Assembly: GCA_045837725.1 (NCBI GenBank)
Contig: JBEWZL010000145.1
Span: 1 to 64,000, forward strand
Length of the DNA: 64,000 nucleotides
DNA from: Vermamoeba vermiformis
Lineage: Eukaryota; Tubulinea; Echinamoebida
Reading direction: 5' to 3'
Part shown: one piece after another, positions 34,525 to 46,045 of the stretch
Layout of the letters: every line of letters begins with the position of its first letter
Position numbering within the stretch: position 1 is the first letter of the stretch
The notes under the pieces: model-generated
The model's input: only the letters and a program-made list of their open reading frames with translations
Databases searched by the model: none
Told to the model about the DNA's origin: nothing
Program-made: the position numbers and the translations under genes

Positions 34525-36302
34525 TCAAAACAATACGTCAGCGTCGTCGTCTTTTGGTCCAGCGATAAAATTCGGAAGTTTTCTGATGACATCAGGGTAA
34601 GCGTTGTAATAAGACCAAGGCTGCGCTGTGCCCCATTCTGCAAGCGATATCTTGTTCGAGAACGCAACGGACTGCAAAGATGTCAAATGTGTCAAAAACA
34701 TCGAGTTCGCTGTGGTGCTTCTGCAAATGAATCTCGTCAGTTTCTGTAGACTCGTGAGCTGTGCTATCTCGTCATTTGTAATCACAATGCAATCTAGTTC
34801 TCGCAATCGTGTCAACTTCGAGATGTGTTCAGTGCCAACTGCTTGACGGAAAGATAACGAAGTCAATGCAAGCCATTGGTCGTGAAAAATGTCTTCATTC
34901 GTGATCGGAAACTCAAGCCTCTCCAGTTTCGAAAGTTTGTTGAGCGAATGGATGACTTTGTTGGTTCGTGGTGTGATGACAAGTGTTCGCAAGTTGGTCA
35001 TCTCCACGAGATCCAGCGGCACCTCGTTGGAGTTATGTAATGATTTGAAGTCCAAGTATAGTGCTCGTAGGTTCGTTAGTCTATTAATCCAATCTAGCTC
35101 AGGTGTTTTGATGCCTCCAATCGATAGTTTGGTCAACTTTGATAAATTTGATAAAACGGCCATGTCCGTGATTGATTGACGTAGCACTAAATTGAGCTCG
35201 CGGAGGTTCGTGAACGATGAAATTTCGTCAATTTCTTTCGATTTTAGGTCTACTGACAACTTTGTGAGCGTTTTTGGGTTCATGAATTGGAAAAATTTTC
35301 CGGTGACTTCGATATTCTGTTGCTCTTCTTCTTGGCCATTTAAACAAAATTCTTCTAATTGAGGGAATTCTTTTAATCCGATCAAATCGTTGTCATTCGT
35401 GCGATCAAGTTTTCCAGGTTGTATTGTCAATGACTTGAGCGTTGTATGTTTGGAGAATCCTTGAACCAAAATCTTCGTCTTTAATCGTGTCAGTCTTGTA
35501 CTGTTACAATAAGCAGGTCGCATTTTAGGAGCCATTACATCGAACTCTTCCAGATTAGGCGAGTCTAAATCGAGATCGTGCACGAACGAGCAGGGTTCGC
35601 AGATCTTCAAAACTTTCAAGTTGGTCAATTTGTTCAATCTTTGTTGCACCAACCAATCGACGTCAGTACGCCGTATAATTAATGTTGTAAGTTTGGGTGT
35701 TTCTTCAAATATTGGAATTTTAGAGAAGCCACGTCCAGCGTAGAATTCCAAATTTGGTAATTTCGGCCAATCCTTAGCTTTGTCGGCGATCATTGACCTA
35801 ACGTCCAATCGAGTCAACGATGTTGCCATTAATGAGTCGGAGAATTTGATCGATAAAAGCCCTTCAACGCGTTGGAGATCCGATCCGGCTGAAAAGTTTA
35901 AAACCAACAATGATTCCAATCGTTTCTTGTTCAACATTGAAAATTCAAGGCCAGTGAGGTTCGTGAGCTTATTAAATACATCGCGGGTACCCATGACCTT
36001 CTGCGAGAGTTTATCTGCTTTATGAAACTTCAAACTGAACGGATGTTGACATCTGCTGAACGTGTCAACGATATTGTCTATTTGAGAGCCATCAGGCAAA
36101 TAAATATCAAAATTTGAGGTATTGTATAGCTGAAACCATTTCTTGCAAATTAATCGTGCTCTTAAACGGCATTCTCTGTCAAAAAATGATTCGATCCAAA
36201 AGTTGATTTCTGGTGGAAACTCTTCAAATAAATTCTAATACATTATTATTTAACATCGCATTAATTTTAAAAAATTGATTGACTTACGCGACTGCTTTCC
36301 AT
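34525..36302 (-). CDS. F-box/LRR protein, arm B copy, intact
   Basis: Two exons (36288-36302 encoding MESSR, and 34525-36234) give an uninterrupted protein of about 574 residues. The F-box-like N-terminus (EFPPEINFWIESFF, then LRARLICKKWFQLYN) is followed by about twenty irregular leucine-rich repeats such as LTRLDVRSMI, LTNLKVLKICE and LTNLRALYLDF. The family usually recruits substrates to SCF ubiquitin ligases through Skp1. The repeats resemble the FBXL or FNIP-like expansions common in amoebae, but I cannot assign a substrate. The Gln codon at the site of arm A's TAG is intact here. The C-terminus DADVLF differs from arm A and lies just outside the duplicated segment. Confidence 0.85.
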
Positions 36303-36617
36303 GGTCTATACTTTCAAAAATACTTTATCAATTCCAAAAAAATCAGCAAGTTATGCTAACACTAAATAATTGCTACGTTAGAGTTAGGACTAATGTGCCG
36401 ATTGGCTAACTGAGCTAACAATAATCGGAAAAAAGAAAGAAAAAGATTTGTCCGCCGGCAAAAGGCTTCAGCAAGCGCACAAAAACCAAAAAATGAATCA
36501 TTCTTGTTATTAATAATTAATAATTCGAAAATAAAATGCCGTAAGAATAATACGATGGTGCAAGTAAGGGAGCTTTAGTTGTGTTCGTAAAAAGCCCATG
36601 ACTTCATTATGGACGCT
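36303..36617. other. Spacer between the two arm B genes
   Basis: No gene seen. It holds the LRR promoter and the VWA 3' UTR and differs from the arm A spacer by extra AT-rich sequence. Confidence 0.5.
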
Positions 36618-39212
36618 TTACGTTGCCATCAAAAGGGCGGCAACAACAAGAACCGAGATGAAACAACTAAAGCTCATTGGCTGATATTGACCAGTAGCAC
36701 CACTGCTATACTGGGTCAATGTGCCTGGATTGTAGTTCGGATCTATGGGCTTGGTTGTGATGGGCGGAGGGTTGTTGCTCGTATCATTGGCAACGACAAT
36801 CATTGACGTGAAGGGCGTCACAAATTGATAATCCAGCGCCATTTGCGTGGCTCTATATGACTCGTTAATACTTGTCCCATGTGTCCTCCGATCAAAAAAC
36901 TTACCTGGCTCGCGAACTGTTGGCGTCGACTTGGTTTCCAAGACTGTTTTGAATGTCATATTGTGCGACCAATTCTTGAATAGTCCAATAGGCCCAAATA
37001 ACTTCCGTGTTCAGTTGCGTAGTGTTGCTCACGGGAACGTTCTTGTTGTACTCTACAAGTCCGTTCTTCGTGCTGCCTGTCACGTGGATATCGACTGCAT
37101 TGACTGCACTCGCAATTCTTCCGGTGACGATAATCTCAGAACCTTCGAACAAGTACTTAAACGAGTTCTGCGTGACGTCCTTAGTGCTGTCGAGGAGGTT
37201 AGTTAAAGCTATAAATTGAGCTTGAAGTCGCTCGTACCTTTGATAAGGGTTGTACTCGATGACCACAGAGCTCATGATTGGCTTATTGATTTCAGCGAAG
37301 AACGATTCTAATTGCGATTGAGCTGATGAATCGTCGATAATGCGGCGATCGAAACTGCAAAGAAACGTTAGTTTGTTGACACGTGTCAAGGTGGAAATAC
37401 TTTCGAAAGTGTCAAAGTGTCAAACCTTACCCGTTATTCTCAGCAGCGATTGATCGCAACAATTCATAATCTAAAGAGTAACCAAATCCTAAGCAGAAGA
37501 TCGATACTCCGTTGACATTAACATTGCGCACATTGGATCTGATGTTGTCCGAATTTGTTTCTCCTTCCGTAGCCTCACCTAGTACGCGAGACAGTTTAGC
37601 GATATGTCCTACTAATTGATGGAAGCTATCTTACCGTCAGTAAGGAAAACGATGATGGGTAGATATGAGCTCGAGTAGCCGTTGTTGATGCTACTCAACG
37701 CTTGCAACAAAGCCTGATTGATGTTGGTGCTGCCATCAGCCCGAAGATTCGAAATGAACTGCTTGCCTTGGTCTTTGTTGTAATCCGAGGCTGAGACCGG
37801 ATTCGACCGCCACAAACTAACTGCGCTCTACATCAAACATTAGACTGATTCACCCGGTGAATGTTATAACATTTAGTAATCATGCATTTGACTTACAGAG
37901 AATGAAATGACATTGAATTTATCTTCGCTGCTGAGCCACGAGACAAACGTTGAAGCGGCGTTTCGGGCCTGCTCGATTTTGCTGCCACTCATGGAACCTT
38001 TTAAATAATTATTATAAGATTATGATGTGTAGTTTTATCTATAAGATACCTGACGTGTCGATGATAAGAATAACTGACTTGGGGATCGTAGGCAGATTTG
38101 AGGGCGAAAAGAAATGAACAAAGTAGTTGTTGTTCACCAACAGGTTGCCTACCACGGTCATTAGTTACATATTAACTGATTTATCTAGAATTACGTACCT
38201 GCGTCAGGCATGGAACCTACTTCATATCTAAGGACTACAGGGCCACTCAACGGATTGGCAGGGCTGAAGACATAAGTCAGATCTGGTCGTTTGGATGTAC
38301 AAATATAAATTCACTTACTTGCCAAGGCCGTAAGTTGCTTGACCCCAGGTGCTATTTGAGACAATAGTAAGGTCGTTATTATGCGACGGAGATTGGAATG
38401 AATAAAGTCCTGATGGTTCGAACACGGTAGCGTCGATCGAGAGCGAACTGATATTGGTAGGGATGTACAACAAGTACTCGTATTTGCCAAGCTTCCTAAA
38501 TAATATGTTATTAATGAAGCAAGTATATTTAAGCCTGTTGGTACCTAGTGAGTAGCATTTTGTAGATCAAGGTAAATTTGGCGGTCAGTCCAGCACCAAC
38601 ATTAGCGCTGACGGCAAAAGTTTGGGTCAATGGACTACCAGTGGCGCCTTCTACCATGCCAGCAGTCTTGTTTTGGTTTTTGGCGTCTTCGTAGATCTGT
38701 TCGGCTTCGGATTTCTCGACGACTGTACCAACGAACAATCTGCCGTTGACTTCAAGCGAGAAATAGGTAATGAATGCGCTCAATGGGACCTCGACTACGA
38801 ATGGAAGTTCCTGATCGGTCGTAGCGATGTTTTTGATGCTCATGCCAAGGGTTGTCGTAGCAAATCTGATCGTTTATGAAAATTAGCTTCAAAATTCATG
38901 ATTAATTTGGACAATAGCGTACCTTGACTCCAATACTGAGGAAATCTCCAAATAACCACGAGGAACCTCTTGAACGGCTCCACGGGAGTCTCTTTCAAAA
39001 ACTAAAATTAAGAATAAAGTTAGTAGTCTGGATCGGACTCAACAAATAATATGACAGCATTTTAAATATCAGGAAAATATTTTACCTCCATTTCGGTCGT
39101 TTAAACGGTAGTGACGGTCGAAGCGTTTCGCATCCACGCCAAATCCAGCACTAGACAGCAAGAGCAAAGAAATAACGAGTAAAGATACTAAACTAGCCTT
39201 ATTGTCCATCAT
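36618..39212 (-). CDS. VIT/VWA (ITIH-like) surface protein, arm B copy, intact
   Basis: Eleven exons join in frame. A signal peptide (SLLVISLLLLSSAGFGVDA, first exon 39086-39212) and a short exon ending VLESR lead into the VIT domain (GMSIKNIATTDQELPFVVEV, then EKSEAEQIYEDAKNQNKTAG). The VWA domain has complete MIDAS residues (DTSGSMS split between exons; TNINQ; FLTDGEATEG). A beta-rich C-terminal region and a hydrophobic tail (FISVLVVAALLMAT) suggest a GPI anchor. The VIT+VWA pairing is that of inter-alpha-trypsin-inhibitor heavy chains, which bind matrix or cell-surface ligands in a metal-dependent way. Intron 1 carries ACTAAC near its acceptor. This copy looks functional, unlike arm A. Confidence 0.9.
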
Positions 39213-39350
39213 GTACGACAATGTGGCGAGTAGTGGTGTTACGTTCGTTTTGAATGAATTAAATAAACCTGGTTCAACTTTTCTTTTTCTGTTGTCGTAA
39301 AGAATCAAAATATTTCCTAATTTGGAAATACTCGCGGTATTGTTTTTGAA

Positions 39351-39584
39351 TCATTGACGACAAGTTGTGAATGTATTGGCATCAGACACCTTCAAACTCA
39401 AGTTCTCCTCACGGATCTGCTCGTTGTACAGTAGAAGTGGACCTCCTATATGACATTATCATATTATAAGCAGTATTATAGACATTTTCAAGCTTTACAT
39501 ACCCATTGGCGTTAAAGACTCGAAAATACTGCGCGCTGTCCAAACCCCAAAAAGTTGTTCCGGTACATTCAGATCAACATGCAT
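39351..39584 (-). CDS. Small two-exon gene or gene remnant at the duplication edge
   Basis: Exons 39503-39584 and 39351-39445 join with consensus splice sites (GTATGT donor, CATATAG acceptor) to give about 58 residues. They start MHVDLNVPEQLFGVWTARSI, continue MGGPLLLYNEQIREENLSLK and end FTTCRQ. No family recognised. The last 28 bases lie inside the inverted-repeat homology, so a related 3' end probably lies just left of the window. It may be the tail of a larger gene cut by the duplication. Confidence 0.35.
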
Positions 39585-39889
39585 GGATCATTAACCACGA
39601 AGATAAATTAAACGGTTAAGTAACGGATTTGCATAATTAGCCCATTTTTAGCGAGATTGAGCGGCTTTGTGTATGATTGTAGAGATGTGCATCACTGCGA
39701 TGAAAATACTCTGTTCAATTCACGAAAGACACTTGAATCTAACGTGTCTAACGTGTCATATATGAATATACTATTAGTAATTAAGGACTATGGAATCAAG
39801 TAGGTCAAGTTGAGGATTTTACATGAAAGTAAAGTGAATCTGTACAAAAAATAAACGCACGTGCTTTCGCCATAATAAGGAGTCCTATA
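39585..39889. other. Gap downstream of ABHD gene
   Basis: Nothing recognised in about 300 bp. It would hold the ABHD 3' UTR and the promoter of the small gene, if that is real. Confidence 0.4.
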
Positions 39890-42379
39890 TTATCGTCGAT
39901 GCTTAATGTCGCTATGACTAATCTTATTCTTTCGCTTTTCGTTCTTCTCTTCTCTATGTACATTGTTGTTGACCACATCCGCTACAAAAGTTGTCTCGCT
40001 GATGTTAGAGCTTTGGGCTTTCGAGACCCTCTTCATATCAACTAGTGCATTCAAGTACTCCAAGGCCACGCGATCTGACCAATTAGGGCTAAGCAGCGGG
40101 AAAATACCTGGAAATAACAACCACGTCAGATCCAAGGCTCGAAATATTTGTTACGATCGAGCTCTTAATTAAGGCGTAGATTACATTACTTAATGGCCTT
40201 GATTGCCAATAAATTACTGCAAATATTCGATATTTGAATCTTTACCACAGTTCGTCAAAATTGAAAAAAAGAAAAAACACTTGTTGACAAATTTGAAAAC
40301 GGCATAACTCGCACTAATATTGATATATAATATATTTAATATGTATAATTACCTTCAGGGAACGACACATGTCCTCCGCAATTAGTGACAACCAAGATCG
40401 TGTTCGGATTCGCTTGACATTCTTTGTAAGGCAGCGCTGATTCATTGACAGTCGGATCATCAATAGCATTAATAAGTAATAAGGGTATCTTAACATCTAT
40501 AATAGAAGTGATTAGCTAACATCGATTTAAATAAAATTTTGGATCACGTACTGGGCAAGAAGTGGATGCAGCTCGCTCGTTTATAATAATGCATCGCTGA
40601 TTCATAGCCAAAGATCACTTTAGTAAAGCTTTCATCAAATGCTTCTAATTTCCAAGACTATAATAGTATTAGTATCATAGTAACTATTTCAGATGTGAAT
40701 CCACGTACTTTTTCAACCAGGGTCCAATCGAGGCCATTGACTGTCTCAAAAACTTTTCTTTGCCTAATAAGGAAATGTCAGTGGCTATCTAAAAAATGAT
40801 CTCGCACATATAGTATCGCAAGTCTAGCTAATTTGAAATTGTCTTTGCAAAAATTTTCGCAGGTGACAAACTATGCCACAACCATTATTGCTTATTTAGG
40901 AAATATTACTGATATACTTACTTCCTAAAAGTACGAATGGTTTCGTACGTGAAGACAGCGTTGTAGAATAACTGCAAAGATTCCTTCGACTTGACAAAAT
41001 CAAAAACGTTCGACACGGAGATTGCTCCGCTCAACGGCGTGTTTTCTCCAACCTCTACAAACTATCCGTTAATATACATAATAATATCACATTAAAATAA
41101 GTATCAGGCAACATTAGTTTGAATTTTTGAGAGATCTAAAAAATATGAAATTTCGATTCCGTCCAAAATTAACATTTGCAAATAAATATAATGAGAGGGT
41201 TATACTGCGTTAATTATCAAACAAATGAGTGATGTTTCCTAATATGGTAATGGCACGTACCGCCCAAGTGTTTGACGACCAAATTGCTGCCCAACGAATA
41301 ACCGATACAAAACAACGGAGCGCGCGGAAATTTCTTATGCACATAGTCCACGACTGCAGCTAAATCATCCGTGTGTTCGGCACTGTAAGGGCGTGCTGTC
41401 TAAATATAACAATTTTTCCTTATTTAGTAATCGTAAACTAAGATCTGGATGTAGGATTTAAAACCGATTATAACTATTATATAATGTCATAAAAATACTA
41501 AACATGATTATTATAATATTATATAAGCCTTATTTAGGGTATTAACGTACTTTGAATTCACATCCGTTGGTACCACGGAAGTTCATAACAACGCAACGCC
41601 ATCCATTTTTCCATGCATGTAAAATAGGATACGCCACGTAAATAGCGCGTGATCCGCCATTAAGGCCTATATAAAACGGATACAATCTATTAGATTCTAA
41701 TTTCTAAAAATTTTGGATCCGATCTGTGTTTCAATTTATTTTAGTTCGCTTACCTGGTACGACTATAAGAGTCGGTGTCTCGTCTGTATATTTATCGCTA
41801 ATAGTCCAATCAAGTGCTAAATCGGCTCCATCTTCAAATTGGAAAATCTCCCTGTCCCAAATTATTAGATGGAGTCACAAACCCAGATTTTTTCGAAAAC
41901 TAAGTTGTTATATTGGTGTTCGCTATTCATGCTAGTTATTATATGCTCATTTTAAAGAGTTGTAACTTTATTTTTTGTAATTTATCCGTTTTCGAATTCC
42001 GAAGTTACCTCTGATATTTGAGCTGACTTGGAAATAATCTAGATATGCCAAAAATGGTACTAACATGCTACAAATAATATATTAGTATCGTTGAGTATTT
42101 TTTTAATTTTTTCTGAAGCCCAAAAAGTTGGATCAAGCGTAAATTTGCACTTACTCGTGTCCACAGCAAAAAAGAGGGCTTGTATTGCTGAAACATTATA
42201 CTGCATCTCGATAATATGTCTTCATTAGTCTTATTCTGGTTATAATACAACTTTGGGGTGGAGATGGCCCAAGTAAAATAATAATATATATAATACCCTA
42301 CAAAAGCGACTAGAACAGCCGCCAATATCCAACTAACGGCAATGTCAAGTTTACGGCCGTATTCTATTGCTCGCTCCAT
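39890..42379 (-). CDS. ABHD1/3/YheT-type alpha/beta hydrolase, membrane-anchored
   Basis: An N-terminal membrane helix (IAVSWILAAVLVAFVGYYIY) precedes a hydrolase fold. Landmarks in order: DGADLALDWTISDKYTDETP, LIVVVPGLNGGSRAIYVAY, GWRCVVMNFRGTNGCEFKTA, HTDDLAAVVDYVHKKFPRAP, the nucleophile elbow CIGYSLGSNLVVKHLG, the acid strand IPLLLINAIDDPTVNE, and the catalytic His in NCGGHVSFPEG. This is the ABHD1/ABHD3/EMB8/YheT family, which includes phospholipases and short-chain ester synthases. Nine or more exons separated by AT-rich introns. The C-terminus is Lys/Arg-rich (EEKNEKRKNKISHSDIKHRR). Start at 42379 is the first Met before the membrane helix; a longer N-terminus cannot be excluded. Confidence 0.87.
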
Positions 42380-43206
42380 GGACTTAAATAAAACTGAAAC
42401 AAATACAACGATGCCTTCAGTTATTTCGGACAATTTCAGAAATTCTCCGAGCGCAATGACGTGACAGACTCCATTTTAATAAACAATATGATAAACCGTA
42501 TTACGTTCTTATATTTATGTATGTCAAATTGGCGAATTACTCCAGCTTGTCAACGAAAATTCTCATCTGAAAAACTATTGTTTACTCATTGCGACAACGT
42601 AATCGCCTGAGGTCTTTGCAGCAAGATGATTTTGAACGCAATGTTAGGATCAACTTTATGCATAAATAATCATCATTTGTACCATTCGAACCCGGATCTA
42701 GCCGTCATGAAAAGTATACAAAATTAGTTCCGTCATTATTGGTCCAGGACATATTCGGCCTGAGAGCAAAAATAGATTGGTATATTTTTATCAAACTTAC
42801 ACGAAAATTCATTTATTACAAGATATTATTGCGTTGAGGAGAAGTTTTGCTGGGTGTGGTCGTCAGACCACAATGATCTGTTTGCAAACGCATTTAACGC
42901 ATGATCTTGCTACTATGAGATCATGCTAACATATCAATAATGTCATTATCTTCTACGTTGCATCAGTGCCACAGAGTTCCCCAGATGTGCACGCACCTTT
43001 AATACTGTTATTAGTTCGATTATTACGTCGATAATCCTAATTTTAGAGTTTGAGACCTATTCAGTCAATATTACGAGTATTTATAGTCTGAGGCATTACG
43101 TAATGGACAAACCTTACCTTGGTAGTAATAATCATGATTTCTCTCGTGCAAACTTGAATCAAATTCTGTTCATTTTTGCTGATGATCTTCTTTTGTGCAT
43201 AATAAT
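42380..43206. other. Gene-poor stretch upstream of ABHD gene
   Basis: AT-rich, without a convincing coding frame or RNA gene. One TTCGAACCC run near 42687 has no matching stem and is not a tRNA. Confidence 0.5.
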
Positions 43207-43439
43207 GTCGATGATAAGAATAACTGACTTGGGAATTGTAGGCAGATTTGAGGGCGAAAAGAAATGAACAAAGTAGTTGTTGTTCACCAACAGGTTGCCT
43301 GACACGGCCATTAGTTACATATTAACCGATTTATCTAGAATTTCGTACCTGCATCAGGCATGGCACCTACTTCATATCTAAGGACTACTGGGCCACTCAA
43401 CGGATTGGCAGGGCTGAAGACATAAGTCAGATTTGGTCA
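43207..43439 (-). pseudogene. Third, truncated copy of the VIT/VWA gene
   Basis: About 233 bp closely match arm B 38056-38288 (roughly 5% differences by eye). They cover the first VWA beta-strand exon, the intron before it and the preceding exon, in the same strand orientation as arm B. Retention of the intron shows it arose from DNA, not RNA. Diagnostic bases such as GTAGGCAG agree with arm B rather than arm A. Neither flank matches the arms. Confidence 0.9.
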
Positions 43440-43779
43440 ATGGGAAGAACAAAAGTAAAGTTAAGAAGGCAAAGATTTAGATAAGTTATCTAACATTGCG
43501 TACCTGGCCCTAAGAAGTCACTACTTGGATTGTGTCTCGAGTACCGAGGGTTAGGGTTTGATTCCGGTACAAATCGATCAATCAGACTTTTTTTGTTATC
43601 GCACGGGTTAATAATAGTCTGCTTATTGTTATATAGAATAATATTTTGCTATTACTAGTGTCTAAAACAGCACACGTCATGCTCGGTCATCACGCGTCTG
43701 TTGGTTCGAACGAATCTGCGCAACACACGAACATCTTCATGAACGAATGCTATGGATCGTATATTAATAAAAGCATATA
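43440..43779. other. Gap between VWA relic and metallopeptidase-like gene
   Basis: Nothing supported. It contains a GGGTTAGGG run and a T-loop-like GGTTTGATTCC, neither part of a recognisable structure. Confidence 0.45.
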
Positions 43780-44637
43780 CTATGGTCGTATATGCGTCAA
43801 TAATAAGGTACCTTCTAATTCGGCTGGATGTTTTTCGTAAGATCTGAGCAGATCGAATTTGTGTTGAAAAACTGAAGCGATCAAATGACAGGCATAGAGC
43901 AATAAATAGCAAAATCGACCGCCGTACTTCTTATATTGTAAGGTATGTATAATCTAAATACATAATATTAGCAAGTAGATGATTTGTAGTGGATCGTACC
44001 TCGTGACGCAAAACTACATCTTTATCTTCATCGAATTCCTCGTCCAAATAGAATATTATATGACCAACAGTAAATGCGTACCACTTTAGATATAAAATTA
44101 GACCTTAATTTGGATTTCATAAGGACTTACATCCGGAGCGGCGAGGCATTTGTAAATCAATCCCTTTCCAATCGATATTCTAATCTTATTTACTGTTTTT
44201 TCTTCGAAAAATAATCTCATTTCTTCTTTTTCATCCTCTGTCAGTGAGATTGGTGGATTCTGAAGCAGGGATATTGATACGCTAAAAATTTAAAAGATAG
44301 ATCAGCCTCAGTTAACAGCTAAAATTATTAATGTGACTATTTTTCGCTACTGACTAATTTTTGTGTTTATTTTTATTTAATTTAGACTGAAAAATCAAAA
44401 TAAAACGAAATATTTAAACGGAATCTGGTCCCAAAAAAAGATTACATTGACTTACACTATTTTATATATCGGATATAGTATTAAAAACAAGGGGGTAAGT
44501 GCTGCTAAAATTAACTGATTTTTCCATTGCTTCTGAGTGGAGATCAGTTTAACCGCCCGAAATAACAATACAGGCAACTTATAAACCCACTTCAATAGTG
44601 ACAAAACAAGTACTGAGAGTATATCTATTGCCTTCAT
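43780..44637 (-). CDS. Membrane protein with HEIIH zinc-peptidase-like motif
   Basis: The first exon (about 44456-44637) encodes hydrophobic helices (ILSVLVLSLLKWVYKLPVLL and LILAALTPLFLILYPIYKI). Later exons give LTEDEKEEMRLFFEEKTVNK, ISIGKGLIYKCLAAPDV, WYAFTVGHIIFYLDEEFDED and then VVLRHEIIHTLQYKKYGGRF, formed by joining exons with the acceptor TTTAG before ATTATACAT. The HExxH signature (HEIIH), the upstream TVGHIIFY strand, the following QYxxxG helix and a Glu-bearing KHPAELEG near the C-terminus match the layout of small bacterial proteins of the form LRHExVHxxQY. Zinc metallopeptidase activity is therefore plausible but unproven. The last Glu could be the third ligand. Divergently placed 142 bp from the NAXE gene. 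Confidence 0.7.
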
Positions 44638-44779
44638 ATGTAATTTTCTGTAATTATTCACCCCAAAATTAGTTTTCGTGCGTGGAACCACGTGAGCAAA
44701 AATCGAAACTCTTTCTCGAAGTTTCCAAAGCTTAAATTAGACCAAAATCGAATATTCGACCACAGGTCAATAAGTTAAT

Positions 44780-45995
44780 ATGGCTGAAACGATTAGTGTA
44801 AGCGATAAATCCATTATTTCTAAATCGAACGCTTGATCTCCCATTCTTCGATGAATTTATCATTACAAAAAACCGCAATATTATTAAAATATACTATTAT
44901 ACCTCGTAATGCGATAAATTTGCTTGTAGATGGAATTTTAATTGCAAGTTATTTATCTAGTATCTTGGTGCAGCAGAGTCGCAACAGATCGACAATGAAT
45001 TATTCGAAATAGGCTTTAATAATGACCAGTTAATGGAATTGGCAGGTATTTAATCAATATCACTTGCTTCAATCAATAAAAAAATTTAATGTAAAATTTT
45101 CAATCAGGTCTCGCTGTTGCTACAGCAGTGCAAAAAGTCTACCCGGCTGAAACTCATCAGAATGTACTCGTAGTAGCTGGTCCTGGCAGTAAGACTTTAT
45201 TCATAATTGATTTTGAAATTTCGAGTGCGGATCGAACTAAAATTAAATAATTTAGACAATGGAGGCGATGCTTTGGTTGCAGCTAGACATCTTGCGCACT
45301 TCGGATATACAACCAAAATATTCTATCCTAAGCGACCTGATAAGGCCCCTTTTAAGGTACGTACATGTGCTCGTAATAGGCACCGTTGGATCTGACCGCT
45401 TGTTTTCTCAGAATTTGTTACAACAATGCGAGGTTATGCACATTGAAGCGATAAAAGACCTGCCTACATCACTCAAAGATCATTTCAATTTGATTCTCGA
45501 TGGTATTTTCGGTTACAGTTTCAAAGGCGACATCCGCGCTCCTTTTGACACTTTGATTCCCGTACGTATACCACCCATACTCTATAATTACGCTGTTATA
45601 GTACCTTGAGCGGAATATTATACTATTTTGGTCATTACGAACTGTTTTGACGATAATGTCCTACAGACTTTGAACAAATCCGGAGTTCCAATCGTGGCAA
45701 TCGATATTCCGTCAGGCTGGGACGTCGAAGAAGGTGACGCACAGGGCCGAGGACTCAACGCAGCAATGTTAATATCTTTGCCACTGCCGAAGAAAGGTGT
45801 CAAAAATTTCAAAGGCATTCATTATCTCGGCGGAAGATTTGTATCAAAGTTCGTTGGACACACAATTATCAAAAAATATCAATTATTGAATAGTATACTA
45901 ATATTGGTATTAATAGGACACTTGCTGAAAAACACAAGTTGATTATTCCTGCGTACCCCGGATCCGACCAAGTCGTTAACATTTCAAAGCTTTAG
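44780..45995 (+). CDS. NAD(P)H-hydrate epimerase (YjeF_N/NAXE)
   Basis: Short exon MAETIS, then [94 protein letters not shown] and [20 protein letters not shown]. The last exon closes with [16 protein letters not shown]. These are the standard AIBP/NAXE motifs (phosphate-binding NNGGD, catalytic Asp in DIPSGWD). The enzyme epimerises damaged NAD(P)HX so that a partner dehydratase can repair it, commonly in mitochondria; no clear targeting peptide is visible. Intron 1 (44798-44961) is the longest of about six. The last intron (donor GTTCGT) contains ATACTAAT as its branch site. The stop is 50 bp from the convergent LRR gene. Confidence 0.94.
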
Positions 45996-46045
45996 ATCAT
46001 TAGGAATAGGCATATAGCCGATTAAATAGTCTATTATTTGTTTAT

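Larger units (their letters stand above)
34551..39378 (-). repeat. Inverted duplication, arm B
   Basis: Reverse-orientation partner of 1-4728, containing the same two genes plus their introns and spacer. The inner edge falls near the LRR gene's last codons. Position 39378 pairs with base 1 of the window, so the true outer edge may lie further out. Distinguishing features are the full-length intron 1 of the VWA gene and a roughly 40-bp longer spacer between the two genes. Confidence 0.95.

Noticed and set aside
42685-42700. TTCGAACCC suggestive of a tRNA T-arm (minus strand)
   Set aside because: Flanking bases do not form the 5-bp stem and no cloverleaf could be drawn.
43541-43580. T-loop-like GGTTTGATTCC and telomere-like GGGTTAGGG
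   Set aside because: No pairing T-stem, no acceptor or anticodon arms, and only one TTAGGG unit; neither a tRNA nor a telomeric tract.
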